A program made the translations under genes and the position numbers. A stretch of DNA of 64,000 bases from Methanomicrobiaceae archaeon (lineage in GTDB: Archaea; Halobacteriota; Methanomicrobia; Methanomicrobiales; Methanomicrobiaceae). The stretch spans positions 1-64,000 of the forward strand of contig JAFGNT010000021.1 of the NCBI GenBank assembly GCA_016926855.1. Direction: 5' to 3'. Below are positions 16,641-25,954 of this stretch, piece after piece; position 1 is the stretch's first letter, and each line of letters starts with the position of its first letter. Below the pieces are notes generated by a model. That model had not been told where the DNA came from. It searched no databases and worked only from the letters and a program-made list of their open reading frames with translations.

Positions 16641-17618
16641 TCACCCGTCCGCGAGGGCGCGGTAGAGCTCGACATGACGTTCGGCAATCCCATGGATATC
16701 GAACCTCTCCGTGGCGTCACGGGCGTGTTCTCTATACCGGCGGTGAGAGAGCGGATCGGCGAGGAGCTCGGATATCCCGTCGGGATCGGTGAAATACATC
16801 AGGTCATCCGAAAAAATTTCACGGAACTCGGGGATGTCGCGGGCTATAACCGGAAGCCCGGACGAGAGCGCTTCGAGGATGACGAGCCCGAACGTCTCGG
16901 CATAGGACGGCATGCAGAAGATATCGGCAGCGCTGTAGGCGTCCCGGATGTCGGGTACGAACCCGGTGAAGATCATGTTGGGCCCTGAGGCGCGTTTTGC
17001 CCGTTGGATTGCGAAATATTCCTTCGAGAAGATCCCGTAGGGAAATCCTCCGACCCAGACCCAGGTGATGTCGGGGTGCCTTTGTGCGCACGCCATGATG
17101 TCGTATATCCCCTTTCTCGGTGTCTGCTGGGCAACGGTCAGCACGACCTGCGCATCGTCGGAAATCCCGTACGCTTCCCGAAACGATTGTCTGCGGCGGG
17201 AATCATGGATAAAAAAATCCCGGTCGACACCGTTCGGAATAAGCGTGGTAGGGACGCCGGGGACCAGTGCCTCGACCTCTTTCCGGCAGGATTCGGAGAT
17301 CGTTACGATGTGGTCAAAGGATCCGTAGATACGGGGATACTGCCGGTTGATGAACCTGCTGAACGCAATATTGTTTTCATTGACGCGGGGTGTCGAATGG
17401 GCGGTGAGGACCGATACCCCGTTGTGCCGCTTTTTGTGAAAGAGGGCAAACGGCCCGAACGTATGGTAATGCACGAGATCGAACGGCCCGCCGCGGCTAT
17501 TGTACGCAATGTCGATATCTGTCCGCCCTCCGAGCGAGTGGAACAGGGATCGTGCGGCAGTGGCACACCCGATATACTTGAAGAAAAGCATGTCCTCGAC
17601 GAAGAAGTTCACCTTCAT
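16641..17618 (-). CDS. Family 4 glycosyltransferase
   Basis: The 325-residue protein starts MKVNFFVEDMLFFKY and has a GT4/GT-B layout. The N-terminal half includes DLVHYHTFGP and VTISESCRKEV; the C-terminal half has LIPNGVDRDFF, VVLTVAQQTPRKG and the donor-binding MPSYAETFGLVILEALSSGLP. The ATG at 17618 overlaps the stop of the upstream flavoprotein gene by four bases, so the pair is one transcript; a longer frame 13 codons upstream lies inside that gene. It probably transfers a sugar during surface glycan synthesis. Confidence 0.88.
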   Translation of the reverse strand: MKVNFFVEDMLFFKYIGCATAARSLFHSLGGRTDIDIAYNSRGGPFDLVHYHTFGPFALFHKKRHNGVSVLTAHSTPRVNENNIAFSRFINRQYPRIYGSFDHIVTISESCRKEVEALVPGVPTTLIPNGVDRDFFIHDSRRRQSFREAYGISDDAQVVLTVAQQTPRKGIYDIMACAQRHPDITWVWVGGFPYGIFSKEYFAIQRAKRASGPNMIFTGFVPDIRDAYSAADIFCMPSYAETFGLVILEALSSGLPVIARDIPEFREIFSDDLMYFTDPDGISELLADPLSHRRYREHARDATERFDIHGIAERHVELYRALADG

Positions 17619-18925
17619 GCCCGTCCCCGCACGAAGTCGATTGCATGCCTGATGCACCCGTCCATGTTCAGGTATTCGAATTCCGAGAACCGCCCGACAA
17701 GATCGATCTCCCGCTCAGCGAAGAAATCCCTGACTGTCCTGATGGTCTCCTGGTACCCGAGGTCGTAGACGACGTACGCATAGGTCTGGTGCACGACCTT
17801 CGTAAAGGCCACGTCCTTCTCTGCGGCAATTCCCATCAGAGCAAGGCCTTTCAGGGCATGTCCGGTTATTTCTTCGTCGGTCATCCGGGAGATCGTATCG
17901 CCTTCGTTGTAGGTGATCTCGACGAGGATGGAGGAATGGCCTTCCGGCGCCACACGGGTGCTGAAATTCGAGGGAAACGAGACCCGGTTGAAGGCGCCGA
18001 GATCGTTTTCGGGCACATAGAGCCACGAAAACGGCGGCACCTCGCCCCGGACGCCGATGCAGATGCAGCAGAGCGAGTTGTACTTCAGGTCCGCGACAGC
18101 ACGGGCAACCCCGTCCGGCACATCGGAGAGAGCGGGGAGCAGGGCCTGGAGCGGGATAGTGGAGATGCACCTGTCCGCCCGCACGGTCTTCGCCCCGTCG
18201 GAGATCAGGAATCCGTCATCGGCGCGGGAGACGGATTGCACCGTATACCCCGTTTTCACGCGGTCTCCGAGCGGTGCGGCGAGTGCCCGGACTAGCGCCT
18301 CGATCCCGCCGGTTTCCGGGTAGGAGAAGTGTGACTGGTGGGTATAGCCCTCCGTCTCGATCCCGATTGCCGAGCGGACCACATCCTCGACGGGGGGACG
18401 GGGAATGCGCCCGTCCACCCAGTGAAGGCTCATCCTGTCGGCAGGGTAGTTCCAGATCTTTTCGTTGTAGGGGATCATGTACGTCTCGGCGATCCCCCTG
18501 CCGAACGTGTAGTATATCCAGTCGCGGAAGGTTTCGGGCGGGGGGAGTTCACCCTTTTCAACCGCGATGAGCGTTTTGATGAATTCATTGATGCAGAAGA
18601 AACAGTCTTCTTTCGGCAGTTCGTAGAGCCCGTTTTCAAACGGGTACCTGATATACCGGCCCTTATAGAAGATCTTCGTATTCCGATCCCTCTCACCGCG
18701 GTTCTCCCCGAGGGCGTCGTGCATCAGGGAGAGGGCGCCGGTATCGCGGCTGAAAATGATGTGCGACCCGCCGATGTCAAAGGTAAAGCCCGATTCGGTT
18801 ATTGAACGGCAGAGGCCGCCAATCTCCGTTTCCTTTTCAAGGACCACCACCTCGTGCCCGTGCTTCAGAAGCAGGTTCGCAAGAGTAATTCCGGTCAGTC
18901 CGCCGCCGAGTACCGCCCATTTCAC
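17615..18925 (-). CDS. FAD-dependent oxidoreductase, protoporphyrinogen oxidase / UDP-galactopyranose mutase-like
   Basis: The 436-residue flavoprotein starts with the FAD-binding motif AVLGGGLTGITLANLLLKHG followed by VLEKETEIGGLCRS and a GGSHIIFS segment. This N-terminal layout is shared by amine oxidase, protoporphyrinogen oxidase and UDP-galactopyranose mutase relatives. A YPFENGLYELP stretch and the conserved C-terminal FSEFEYLNMDGCI complete it. The four-base overlap with a glycosyltransferase suggests a role in sugar modification for surface glycans rather than haem synthesis (inference). Confidence 0.75.
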   Translation of the reverse strand: MKWAVLGGGLTGITLANLLLKHGHEVVVLEKETEIGGLCRSITESGFTFDIGGSHIIFSRDTGALSLMHDALGENRGERDRNTKIFYKGRYIRYPFENGLYELPKEDCFFCINEFIKTLIAVEKGELPPPETFRDWIYYTFGRGIAETYMIPYNEKIWNYPADRMSLHWVDGRIPRPPVEDVVRSAIGIETEGYTHQSHFSYPETGGIEALVRALAAPLGDRVKTGYTVQSVSRADDGFLISDGAKTVRADRCISTIPLQALLPALSDVPDGVARAVADLKYNSLCCICIGVRGEVPPFSWLYVPENDLGAFNRVSFPSNFSTRVAPEGHSSILVEITYNEGDTISRMTDEEITGHALKGLALMGIAAEKDVAFTKVVHQTYAYVVYDLGYQETIRTVRDFFAEREIDLVGRFSEFEYLNMDGCIRHAIDFVRGRA

Positions 18926-18967
18926 GATGAATAGGTTAGTTGCCTGATTTTTAAATAGATACTGGAC

Positions 18968-18974
18968 AAAAAAA
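18968..18974 (-). terminator. T-run terminator after the symporter gene
   Basis: Seven A residues on the plus strand give a minus-strand T-run six bases past the symporter stop codon at 18980. Confidence 0.5.
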
Positions 18975-18979
18975 GGGTT

Positions 18980-20488
18980 TCACCGGGACTGGATAAACCA
19001 TCCCGTCCGGGTCCGGTCAAGGATATCGTCGTCATTCTTCCGGGTGACGAGGCTCACGACCACCATCACGACGAACGAGATGGCGAGGGCATACATGCTG
19101 AAATGGACGGGAAGCGCTCCGACAAACTGGTGCCAGTATCCGAAGAATCCCGCGGAGAGAAGTCCTGCGGACATGCTGGCAATCGCCCCGGCCGTTGTTG
19201 CCGACCTCCAGTAGAGACCGGCAAGGAGCGGTACTGCGAAGGTGGCAAGCATCACTCCGATCCCCATCCATATCAGCCAGGCCAGCATTTCGGGCGGATT
19301 GATGGCAAGAATCAGCGTGCCTGCGGCAGCGACGATGACGGCGATCTTGCTCACGAGCAGCACTTCCCTGTCGCTCGCCCCGGGTTTGAGGATGTTGCGG
19401 TACACATCCCAGCCGAACATCGTGCCTACGGTCAGCATCAGCCGATCGGTGGTCGACATCACGGCGGCAAGCACGATGACGGCAAATAACGACCACACGA
19501 AAACATTCGGCGAGGCCGCCTCCACGGCATAGACAAAGATAAAGTCCTGTGCGTTCACGGTTCCCGGGAGTATGATCTGTCCTTCCTCGACGAGAACGCG
19601 ACCGGCAAACCCGGCAAACTTGACGAGAAACATCACGACGGCGTAGATCCCAAAGGCGATCACCGGAGACCAGCGGAAGTATTTCGCCTCCCGTGCCGCG
19701 AGCACGTTATTGATTACATGCGGCGCGCAGGCAAGCCCGATAATCAGCAGCAGCCCGAAGGAGACCAGGAATTCCGGTGTGAACGCCGGGGAGCCGGAGG
19801 GGAAATACGGCTGGACGAAGGTCGGGTTCACGGTACCTAACACTTCATTCACATGGGTCATCCCTCCCGCACGCAGGATGACGAGCGGGGCCATGATGAT
19901 CACCCCGAAGATCAGGATGGCACCCTGAAACAGGGTCGTCCATGAAACGGCATACAGCCCCCCGATCGTCGTGTAAAGGGTAATAACCGCACCGGCAATC
20001 AGGAGCGCCTGCCAGTGCTGGATTTCGAACAGCCAGACGAGTATGATGCTGATTGCCGTATACTGTCCCACGAGATAGATGAGGGAGACGATAATCCCTG
20101 CTACCGCACTCAGCCCCCGCAGGGTACGCGGGCTCTCGAACCGGTGGGCGAAATAATCCTGGACGGTCATATACCCTTCGGATTTGCCCACGCTGTTGAG
20201 TTTTACCCCAAAGAGGATGATAGCGAAGGCCGCCGAGAGCGGGACAAAGATCTGCTCCCATATCGTCGGCCACCCGAGTGCGTACCCGAGTCCGCTCACG
20301 CCGAGCAGGGTCATGCCGCTGCAGATGGACGCGACAATCAGGATGGTAAAGACCCAGAACCCGAGTGATCTGCCGGCGAGTATGTAATCCTCCGTATTAT
20401 GGATTTTCTTCGATGCCCAGCTCCCGATTACAATAAGGACAATGCAGTAGAGGAGAAGGACACCGAGCGTGACAGGATCTGCAGCCAT
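18980..20488 (-). CDS. Sodium:solute symporter (SSS family)
   Basis: The 502-residue membrane protein has about 13 hydrophobic helices in the LeuT-fold arrangement. Family features include NTEDYILAGRSLGFW after the first helix, ICSGMTLLGVSGLGYALG, TVQDYFAHRFESPRTLR and the central AAVMSTTDRLMLTVGTMF. It imports a solute with sodium; relatives carry proline, pantothenate, acetate or sugars, and the substrate is not predictable here. It overlaps by one base with a 34-codon gene encoding a single-helix peptide, a pairing known for SSS symporters with small accessory proteins. Confidence 0.88.
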   Translation of the reverse strand: MAADPVTLGVLLLYCIVLIVIGSWASKKIHNTEDYILAGRSLGFWVFTILIVASICSGMTLLGVSGLGYALGWPTIWEQIFVPLSAAFAIILFGVKLNSVGKSEGYMTVQDYFAHRFESPRTLRGLSAVAGIIVSLIYLVGQYTAISIILVWLFEIQHWQALLIAGAVITLYTTIGGLYAVSWTTLFQGAILIFGVIIMAPLVILRAGGMTHVNEVLGTVNPTFVQPYFPSGSPAFTPEFLVSFGLLLIIGLACAPHVINNVLAAREAKYFRWSPVIAFGIYAVVMFLVKFAGFAGRVLVEEGQIILPGTVNAQDFIFVYAVEAASPNVFVWSLFAVIVLAAVMSTTDRLMLTVGTMFGWDVYRNILKPGASDREVLLVSKIAVIVAAAGTLILAINPPEMLAWLIWMGIGVMLATFAVPLLAGLYWRSATTAGAIASMSAGLLSAGFFGYWHQFVGALPVHFSMYALAISFVVMVVVSLVTRKNDDDILDRTRTGWFIQSR

Positions 20489-20592
20489 CAGACCTCCTCC
20501 CGGAAGAGGAGTCCCCAGAGGATCAGCAGGAAAAATGAGAGGGCAACCGCCCCCCCGACGAAAAGAACCGTGATATCAGGTAGACCAAACAT
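20488..20592 (-). CDS. Symporter small accessory protein (34 aa)
   Basis: This tiny gene encodes MFGLPDITVLFVGG, a single hydrophobic helix of about 23 residues and a charged end, LLFREEV. Its TGA overlaps the symporter ATG in TGATG, so the two are translationally coupled. Single-helix peptides encoded directly before SSS symporters are a known small-accessory-protein type that probably stabilises or regulates the transporter. A GGAGG within its last codons serves the symporter. Confidence 0.75.
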   Translation of the reverse strand: MFGLPDITVLFVGGAVALSFFLLILWGLLFREEV

Positions 20593-20666
20593 TGTACCAT
20601 GTTATATGTTAGCATGCGCCGTATTAACATGATGGTTTTGCCCCCTCGCGTCCGTAACGGCAGCGG

Positions 20667-21170
20667 TTACTTTTCACTGGCCACGGTTTTCGCACCACGG
20701 AGGATCGCAACCCGTCCGGTGCGTACCAGTTCCTTGATCCCGTACTGCCGGAGGAGCTTTTCGAGCGCATCGATCTTATCGGGGTTTCCGGTCACTTCGA
20801 GCACGATGGTTCTCGTGCCCACGTCGATTATCTTTGCCCGGAAGATGCTCGCAATCTGCATGATCTCCGCACGGGTGGATCCTGCTTCGGCATTGACCTT
20901 GATGAGCGCCAGTTCACGGCCCACGTGGTCGTGGTACGTGATATCGGAGACCTTGATGATGTCGATGAGCTTGTTGAGCTGTTTCTTCACCTGTTCGAGG
21001 TGCGCATCATCCCCGATGACGACAATCGTGATGCGGGACATATTCGGCTCCTCGCAGGTGCCGACGGCAAGGCTCTCGATATTGAAGCCGCGGCGGGAAA
21101 ACAGTCCCGCGACGCGGGACAGCACGCCTGCCTTGTTTTCGACCAGCACACTGAGCGTATGCTCCTTCAT
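20667..21170 (-). CDS. ilvN: Acetolactate synthase regulatory (small) subunit
   Basis: The 167-residue protein has the ACT domain start HTLSVLVENKAGVLSRVAGL with FSRRGFNIESLAVG, the site where valine feedback acts in this family, and a C-terminal ALS regulatory domain (KIIDVGTRTIVLEVTGNPDK). It activates the catalytic subunit and makes it valine-sensitive. Its ATG overlaps the ilvB stop by four bases. Length is typical. Confidence 0.94.
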   Translation of the reverse strand: MKEHTLSVLVENKAGVLSRVAGLFSRRGFNIESLAVGTCEEPNMSRITIVVIGDDAHLEQVKKQLNKLIDIIKVSDITYHDHVGRELALIKVNAEAGSTRAEIMQIASIFRAKIIDVGTRTIVLEVTGNPDKIDALEKLLRQYGIKELVRTGRVAILRGAKTVASEK

Positions 21171-22843
21171 TGCTGGTGCCCCCCGATCATTTCATTGATG
21201 GCGGCACCCGCAGGCACCATCGGGAAGACGTTTTCCTCCCGCTCGATTCTGAAGTCCAGCACGTAGGGCCCGTCGTGTGCGATTGCCGCTTCAAGTGCAG
21301 GCCGCACATCCGAAGCACTATCAACCCGCATCCCCTCGATCCCGTACGCCTGCGCTATCTTTACGAATTCGATGGACGGCAGCTCGGTGGAGGAGTACCG
21401 GCGGTCGTAAAAGAGCTCCTGCCACTGCCGGACCATTCCCAGGTACATATTGTTGAGGATGGCAACCTTGACCGGAATATTGTACTGCGCGATGGTCCCG
21501 AACTCCTGGATGTTCATCTGGATGCTGCCATCACCGGCGATGTCGAATACGGTCTTTTCAGGGCAGGCAACCTGTGCTCCCATGGCGGCGGGAAGCCCGT
21601 ATCCCATGGTTCCGAGTCCGCCTGAGGTCAGCCATGTGCGGGGTTCTTTAAAGCAGTAATACTGTGCCGTCCACATCTGGTTCTGCCCGACTTCGCTCAC
21701 GATAATACCGTTGCCGTCCAGCAGGCTGCTGAGTTCCTGGATAATGTACTGCGGGTGCAGAAGCCCGTCATCCCGGTATTTCAGGGGATGCTTCTCTTTC
21801 CAGGTCCTGATCCGGTCAAGCCACGGCCCTTTTTGTTCCCGTTTCTCCAGCTGATGAAGCATGTCCCCGAGGACCGCCTTTGCATCCCCGACAATCGGGA
21901 TCATAACGGGCTTGTTTTTGCCGATTTCAGCGGGATCGATGTCGATGTGAATGATTTTCGCATGGGGCGCGAAAGTCTCGATCCTGCCGGTGACGCGGTC
22001 GTCGAACCTGACCCCGATGGCGAGCAGGAGGTCGCATTCCGTGATGGCGTAGTTAGCGTATTCTGTGCCGTGCATGCCGAGCATGCCGAGATTGAGCGTG
22101 TGGTCGCACGGGATGCAGCCGAGACCCATCAGGGTGGTGGTCACCGGGAGGCCGAACCGCTCGGCAAGTTCGAGGAGTTCGCACGACGCTTCCGATTCGA
22201 TCACACCGCCTCCTGCGTAGATAACGGGGCGATCCGCCTTACGAAGCAGGCCAATCGCCTTTTCGATCTGCCGTGCGTGCCCGCGGTATGTCGGCTGGTA
22301 CCCCCTGAGAACGACGGGGCCCGGCTCCTCCTCCTGAACGGACAGCTGGCTTGTATTCACATCCTTCGGGAGATCGATGAGCACCGGCCCTTTCCGGCCG
22401 GTGCCTGCAATGTAGAACGCCTCCTTCACGACGCGTGAAATATCGGATGCGTCCTTGACAAGATAATTGTGTTTCGTAACCGGCAACGTAATGCCCGTGA
22501 TGTCAGACTCCTGAAAGGCATCGTTCCCCAGCATTGATGTGGGCACCTGCCCGGTGATCGCGACGACCGGGATGGAGTCCATGTATGCCGTTGCAAGCCC
22601 CGTCACAAGGTTGCACGCACCAGGGCCCGAGGTTGCGAGGCAGACACCGGTCTTCCCGCTTGCCCGGGCGAATCCGTCGGCCGCATGGACGGCTGCCTGT
22701 TCGTGCCGTACAAGGACGTGCTGAATTGACGAGTCGTAGAGTTCATCGTAAATGGGGAGTACCGACCCCCCGGGGTATCCGAAAATGGTATTCACCCCTT
22801 CACGCTGCAGACTTTCAATCAGTATCCTTGCTCCGGTTTTCAT
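21167..22843 (-). CDS. ilvB: Acetolactate synthase catalytic (large) subunit
   Basis: The 558-residue thiamine-diphosphate enzyme condenses pyruvate with pyruvate or 2-oxobutyrate at the entry to valine, leucine and isoleucine synthesis. It has the N-terminal GYPGGSVLPIYDEL, the catalytic glutamate in VRHEQAAVHAADG, TSGPGACNLVTGLA, and the C-terminal thiamine/magnesium motif GDGSIQMNIQEF ending in LNN. It overlaps the upstream leuA/cimA gene by 29 bases and ilvN by four, forming a three-gene operon. GAGGGA precedes the ATG. Confidence 0.95.
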   Translation of the reverse strand: MKTGARILIESLQREGVNTIFGYPGGSVLPIYDELYDSSIQHVLVRHEQAAVHAADGFARASGKTGVCLATSGPGACNLVTGLATAYMDSIPVVAITGQVPTSMLGNDAFQESDITGITLPVTKHNYLVKDASDISRVVKEAFYIAGTGRKGPVLIDLPKDVNTSQLSVQEEEPGPVVLRGYQPTYRGHARQIEKAIGLLRKADRPVIYAGGGVIESEASCELLELAERFGLPVTTTLMGLGCIPCDHTLNLGMLGMHGTEYANYAITECDLLLAIGVRFDDRVTGRIETFAPHAKIIHIDIDPAEIGKNKPVMIPIVGDAKAVLGDMLHQLEKREQKGPWLDRIRTWKEKHPLKYRDDGLLHPQYIIQELSSLLDGNGIIVSEVGQNQMWTAQYYCFKEPRTWLTSGGLGTMGYGLPAAMGAQVACPEKTVFDIAGDGSIQMNIQEFGTIAQYNIPVKVAILNNMYLGMVRQWQELFYDRRYSSTELPSIEFVKIAQAYGIEGMRVDSASDVRPALEAAIAHDGPYVLDFRIEREENVFPMVPAGAAINEMIGGHQQ

Positions 22844-24346
22844 TGTCTTCCCTCAGTAACCTGTTCATTCCGGCGATAACCGCCTCAACACTCGCGGCGA
22901 TAATGTCCGTTCTCGCACCGCGCGCGGTAAGTATCTTTCCGTCCTTCCTCAATTTAACTGTTACATCCACCATGGCATCCGTTCCGCCGGTGATGGCGTC
23001 GACATGGTAGTCCTCAAGCCGGATGTCCCCTACCTCGGCGACTGATTTCTGGAGTGCCATGAGTGAGGCGTCCACGGGCCCGGTCCCGGTCGATGCACCC
23101 GTCACTTCCTTGCCGTGAACGAGAAGCGTGACCGAAGCGGTGGGAACGACATTGCTGCCGCTCACGACGGTGAACTGCCGCATGGAGAGGACCGGTTTGC
23201 ATTCGAGCATCAGGACAGCGTCGGCGATGGCCATCAGGTCGGCATCGGTGATGCGATGCCCCTCGTCGCCCATCTTCTTAATCCGCTGCACGATCTCCTT
23301 GAGCTGGGAGGTCTCGAACGTATACCCCATTTCCTGAAGTGCCGCCTCGACCGATGCCGACCCGGAGTGCTTTCCGAGCACGATTCTCCTCCGTCTTCCG
23401 ACCATTTCAGGCGGTATCGGCTCGTATGTCCGTGCATCCTTCAGGACGCCGTGGGCATGGATGCCGCTTTCGTGCGTGAAGGACATGGCACCGACGATCG
23501 GCTTGTTGGTGGGCAGCTCGACTCCCGTTTTCCGGGAGACCATCGTCGCGAGGTGGTAGAGTTCCTGTGTCTTAATGCCTGTCCGGACATCGTAGAGGAT
23601 TTCAAGTGCCATCACCAGCTCCTCGAGTGCCGTATTTCCCGCACGTTCACCCAGTCCGTTTACGGTGACGTGAGCGCAGGAAGCCCCGGCTTTAAGGGCG
23701 GCGATGGTGTTTGCAAGGGCGAACCCGAGGTCGTCATGGCAGTGGATGCTGAGCGGCGCGATGCAGAGCGGCGGAATGATCTCCGCGATCCGCTCCGGCG
23801 TCAATAGCCCGACCGTGTCGCAGAAACAGAGCCGGTCGGCACCGTGGGAAATCCCCTGCGAAAAGACCTCGGAGAGGAACGCCTGGTCCGCACGCGATGA
23901 ATCCTCTCCGCTCAGTTCGACGATGAGCCCGCGTTCCTTGGCATACCCGACGGCATCGAGAGCCATAGCGAGAACGTCCTCGCGGCTTTTGCGCATTTTC
24001 CGGTGGATATGCAGGTCGCTGACCGGTACGACAAGATGGATGGAATCCGCCCCGGCATCGGCTGCAAGATCGATATCATGGTGGAGTGCCCTGACATAGG
24101 TGCAGCATTCTGCGGAAAGCCCGGCGTCCGCGATCAGGCGAATGGCCTCGCGTTCACCCTCGGATGCGGCGGCTGAACCCGTCTCAACGACATGCACGCC
24201 GATATCTGAAAGGGCGGCAGCAATCTCAACTTTTTCCGCGGGAGTCAGGGAGACGCCCGGCGTCTGTTCACCATCCCGAAGGGTGGTGTCAAAAAAACGT
24301 AGCTTATCGGATAATAAAGCAATCCCTCATAGGATTTGTCACCCAT
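22815..24346 (-). CDS. leuA/cimA: 2-Isopropylmalate / (R)-citramalate synthase family enzyme, with a disturbed 5' end
   Basis: The barrel begins with the family signature FFDTTLRDGEQTPGVSLT and continues with NGLGERAGNTALEE, a GAMSFTHESGIHAHG stretch and a C-terminal LeuA-type dimer domain (DYHVDAITGGTDAMVDV). It condenses acetyl-CoA with 2-oxoisovalerate or pyruvate; the ilvBN context fits either. The first in-frame GTG (24197) would delete the conserved signature, and no ATG, GTG or TTG lies in frame before it. An ATG at 24346 opens a frame that joins the signature only if the seven-T run near 24291-24297 had one more T. A TATA box at 24366-24374 suits a start near 24346. So this is a homopolymer frameshift, real or an error, or a rare start codon. 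Confidence 0.85.
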
Positions 24347-24365
24347 TACTATTCACGATCGGGCG

Positions 24366-24374
24366 TATTTATAT
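24366..24374 (-). promoter_or_regulatory. TATA box of the leuA/cimA-ilvB-ilvN operon
   Basis: ATATAAATA on the minus strand lies about 26 bases before the ATG at 24346, implying a transcript that begins close to that codon. Confidence 0.5.
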
Positions 24375-24460
24375 CTTGCCGAGAAAGGGAGGGTCACTAT
24401 CCGGTCATGCCCTGAACGGGGAATGCAGGAAGGGAATCTGATATAAACCGGGGAAAATCC

Positions 24461-24467
24461 AAAAAAA
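24461..24467 (-). terminator. T-run terminator after the first DUF4013 gene
   Basis: Seven A residues on the plus strand give a T-run on the minus strand seven bases beyond the stop codon at 24474. Confidence 0.45.
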
Positions 24468-24473
24468 GGAGGG

Positions 24474-25124
24474 TTATGCCGTTGTGCCGGCACTGTCGTA
24501 GAGCAGCGAGATATACCGTGAGCCGAAGATGTAGAAGGCCGGGTAGAGGATAAACATGATCAGCATGCCGAGGAAGGGAATAAGGCCGAGGATGAAGGAA
24601 ATTACCCCAATCACAACGTACAGCACGATAAGTGCGATGATGTAGGTAACCCAGCCGATCTGTCCGATGGTATCGAGGATCGCGCTGAAGTTGAATGCCT
24701 CCCCGATGCTGTCGGTGCGGGCGAGCCGCACAAGTCCGATGACTGCAATGAGGCTGATAATCAGGGCAAGGATCATGGCGACGAAGAATCCAAGCGCTGC
24801 CGCTCCCATCGCTGCCATAGCAACACCGGAATCCTGCGATGCCATTCCGAGTGCCGATCCGCCCACGAAGAGGAACATGACGATCAGCACCGGGATCATG
24901 TAGATGAATTCCACGATGATTACTTTGATCCCGTCGATGAACATCCCGACCCAGTCGTCAATTTCGGGGGCGGGTGTCGTTCCTTTCAGTACCTTCAGCA
25001 TATAGCCGAGAATCAGGGGGAATATAATCACGCTGATGATGAGGAGGATCCACTTCGTCCATTTTCCCATGAGCCCTTCTTTCGTATACTCAAGGGAATC
25101 GCTTAACATTGCTCCAATTTCCAT
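24474..25124 (-). CDS. DUF4013 membrane protein (paralogue 1)
   Basis: The 216-residue protein has the DUF4013 layout: an amphipathic start (MEIGAMLSDSLEYTKEGLMG), a helix ending in FPLILGYMLKVLKG, a short charged loop, and further hydrophobic helices with GAAALGFFVAMILAL and a final segment FYIFGSRYISLLYDS. The ATG at 25124 is preferred because AAGGTG lies 8 bases before it. The function of this archaeal family is unknown. It is a neighbour and clear paralogue of the gene at 25275-25937; a TATA-like stretch (25162-25178) separates them. Confidence 0.8.
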   Translation of the reverse strand: MEIGAMLSDSLEYTKEGLMGKWTKWILLIISVIIFPLILGYMLKVLKGTTPAPEIDDWVGMFIDGIKVIIVEFIYMIPVLIVMFLFVGGSALGMASQDSGVAMAAMGAAALGFFVAMILALIISLIAVIGLVRLARTDSIGEAFNFSAILDTIGQIGWVTYIIALIVLYVVIGVISFILGLIPFLGMLIMFILYPAFYIFGSRYISLLYDSAGTTA

Positions 25125-25274
25125 TAAAATCACCTTAATTATGAATATACATCCGTTGCCCTCTTTATATATAAATATTTCCTACGAATAGTGGCAAAAT
25201 GAGGTTCTTTTCGGCATTACCAACCGTTGTCAGTGGCTATGCCGGAACGGAGGGTGCAGGAGCGCACCCGTACT

Positions 25275-25937
25275 TTATTCTCCTGATTCGTAGACCAGCG
25301 TGACAAACCGTGCGGAAAAAATGCCCCAGACAGGCATAAGCAGGAATCCTATGATCCAGCCGATCACCGGCACGCTGGTGGCCCATATCGAGATGGCGAA
25401 CCAGACCATCGAAGCGAGCCAGAGAACGGTGAGCGCAACGAGGTATTCGGGCCAGCCTATCCGGCCGATATGGCCGAGGATGGCGCCGACGTGAAATGCA
25501 TCCCTGATGCGCCGGGCCCTGGCAAACCGCACCACCGCAAGCGTGAGAACCAGCCAGATTACGAGAACGAGAATAAGGACAAGTATCAGTCCCGATCCCG
25601 TTATGGCAACCGCCCCTGCTATCGCCTGCGGATCGAGGGATGCGATGGCGGATGCGGTGGAGGGCCAGATCAGTATGCCCAGCACTGCTGCGAGGAGGAT
25701 GACCGGGAGTGAGTACGCGATCGTGATGACAAGCACTGTGATGCCATCGAGGAACAGGCGGAGCCATCCCCGGATATCGGGAGCGGGATCCGCCCCCCGG
25801 TAGATTTCAAGGGTATAGCCGGTGAAAACCGGAAAAATAATCGATGCGATGGTGAGCAGTATCCATCGCTCCCACTGTTCCCAGAGGGCTTCCCGTGTAT
25901 ACCGGAGCGATTCGCTCAGCATTTCTCGTATATCCAT
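25275..25937 (-). CDS. DUF4013 membrane protein (paralogue 2)
   Basis: The 220-residue protein parallels the previous gene in order: MDIREMLSESLRYTREALW, a first helix with FPVFTGYTLEIYRG, PDIRGWLRLFLDGITVL, several membrane helices and the end GIFSARFVTLVYESGE. The two probably arose by tandem duplication and have diverged strongly in the middle. It starts 17 bases after the end of purH and might be read through from it. Function unknown. Confidence 0.78.
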   Translation of the reverse strand: MDIREMLSESLRYTREALWEQWERWILLTIASIIFPVFTGYTLEIYRGADPAPDIRGWLRLFLDGITVLVITIAYSLPVILLAAVLGILIWPSTASAIASLDPQAIAGAVAITGSGLILVLILVLVIWLVLTLAVVRFARARRIRDAFHVGAILGHIGRIGWPEYLVALTVLWLASMVWFAISIWATSVPVIGWIIGFLLMPVWGIFSARFVTLVYESGE

Positions 25938-25954
25938 GCAGATCTCGTCAGGGT

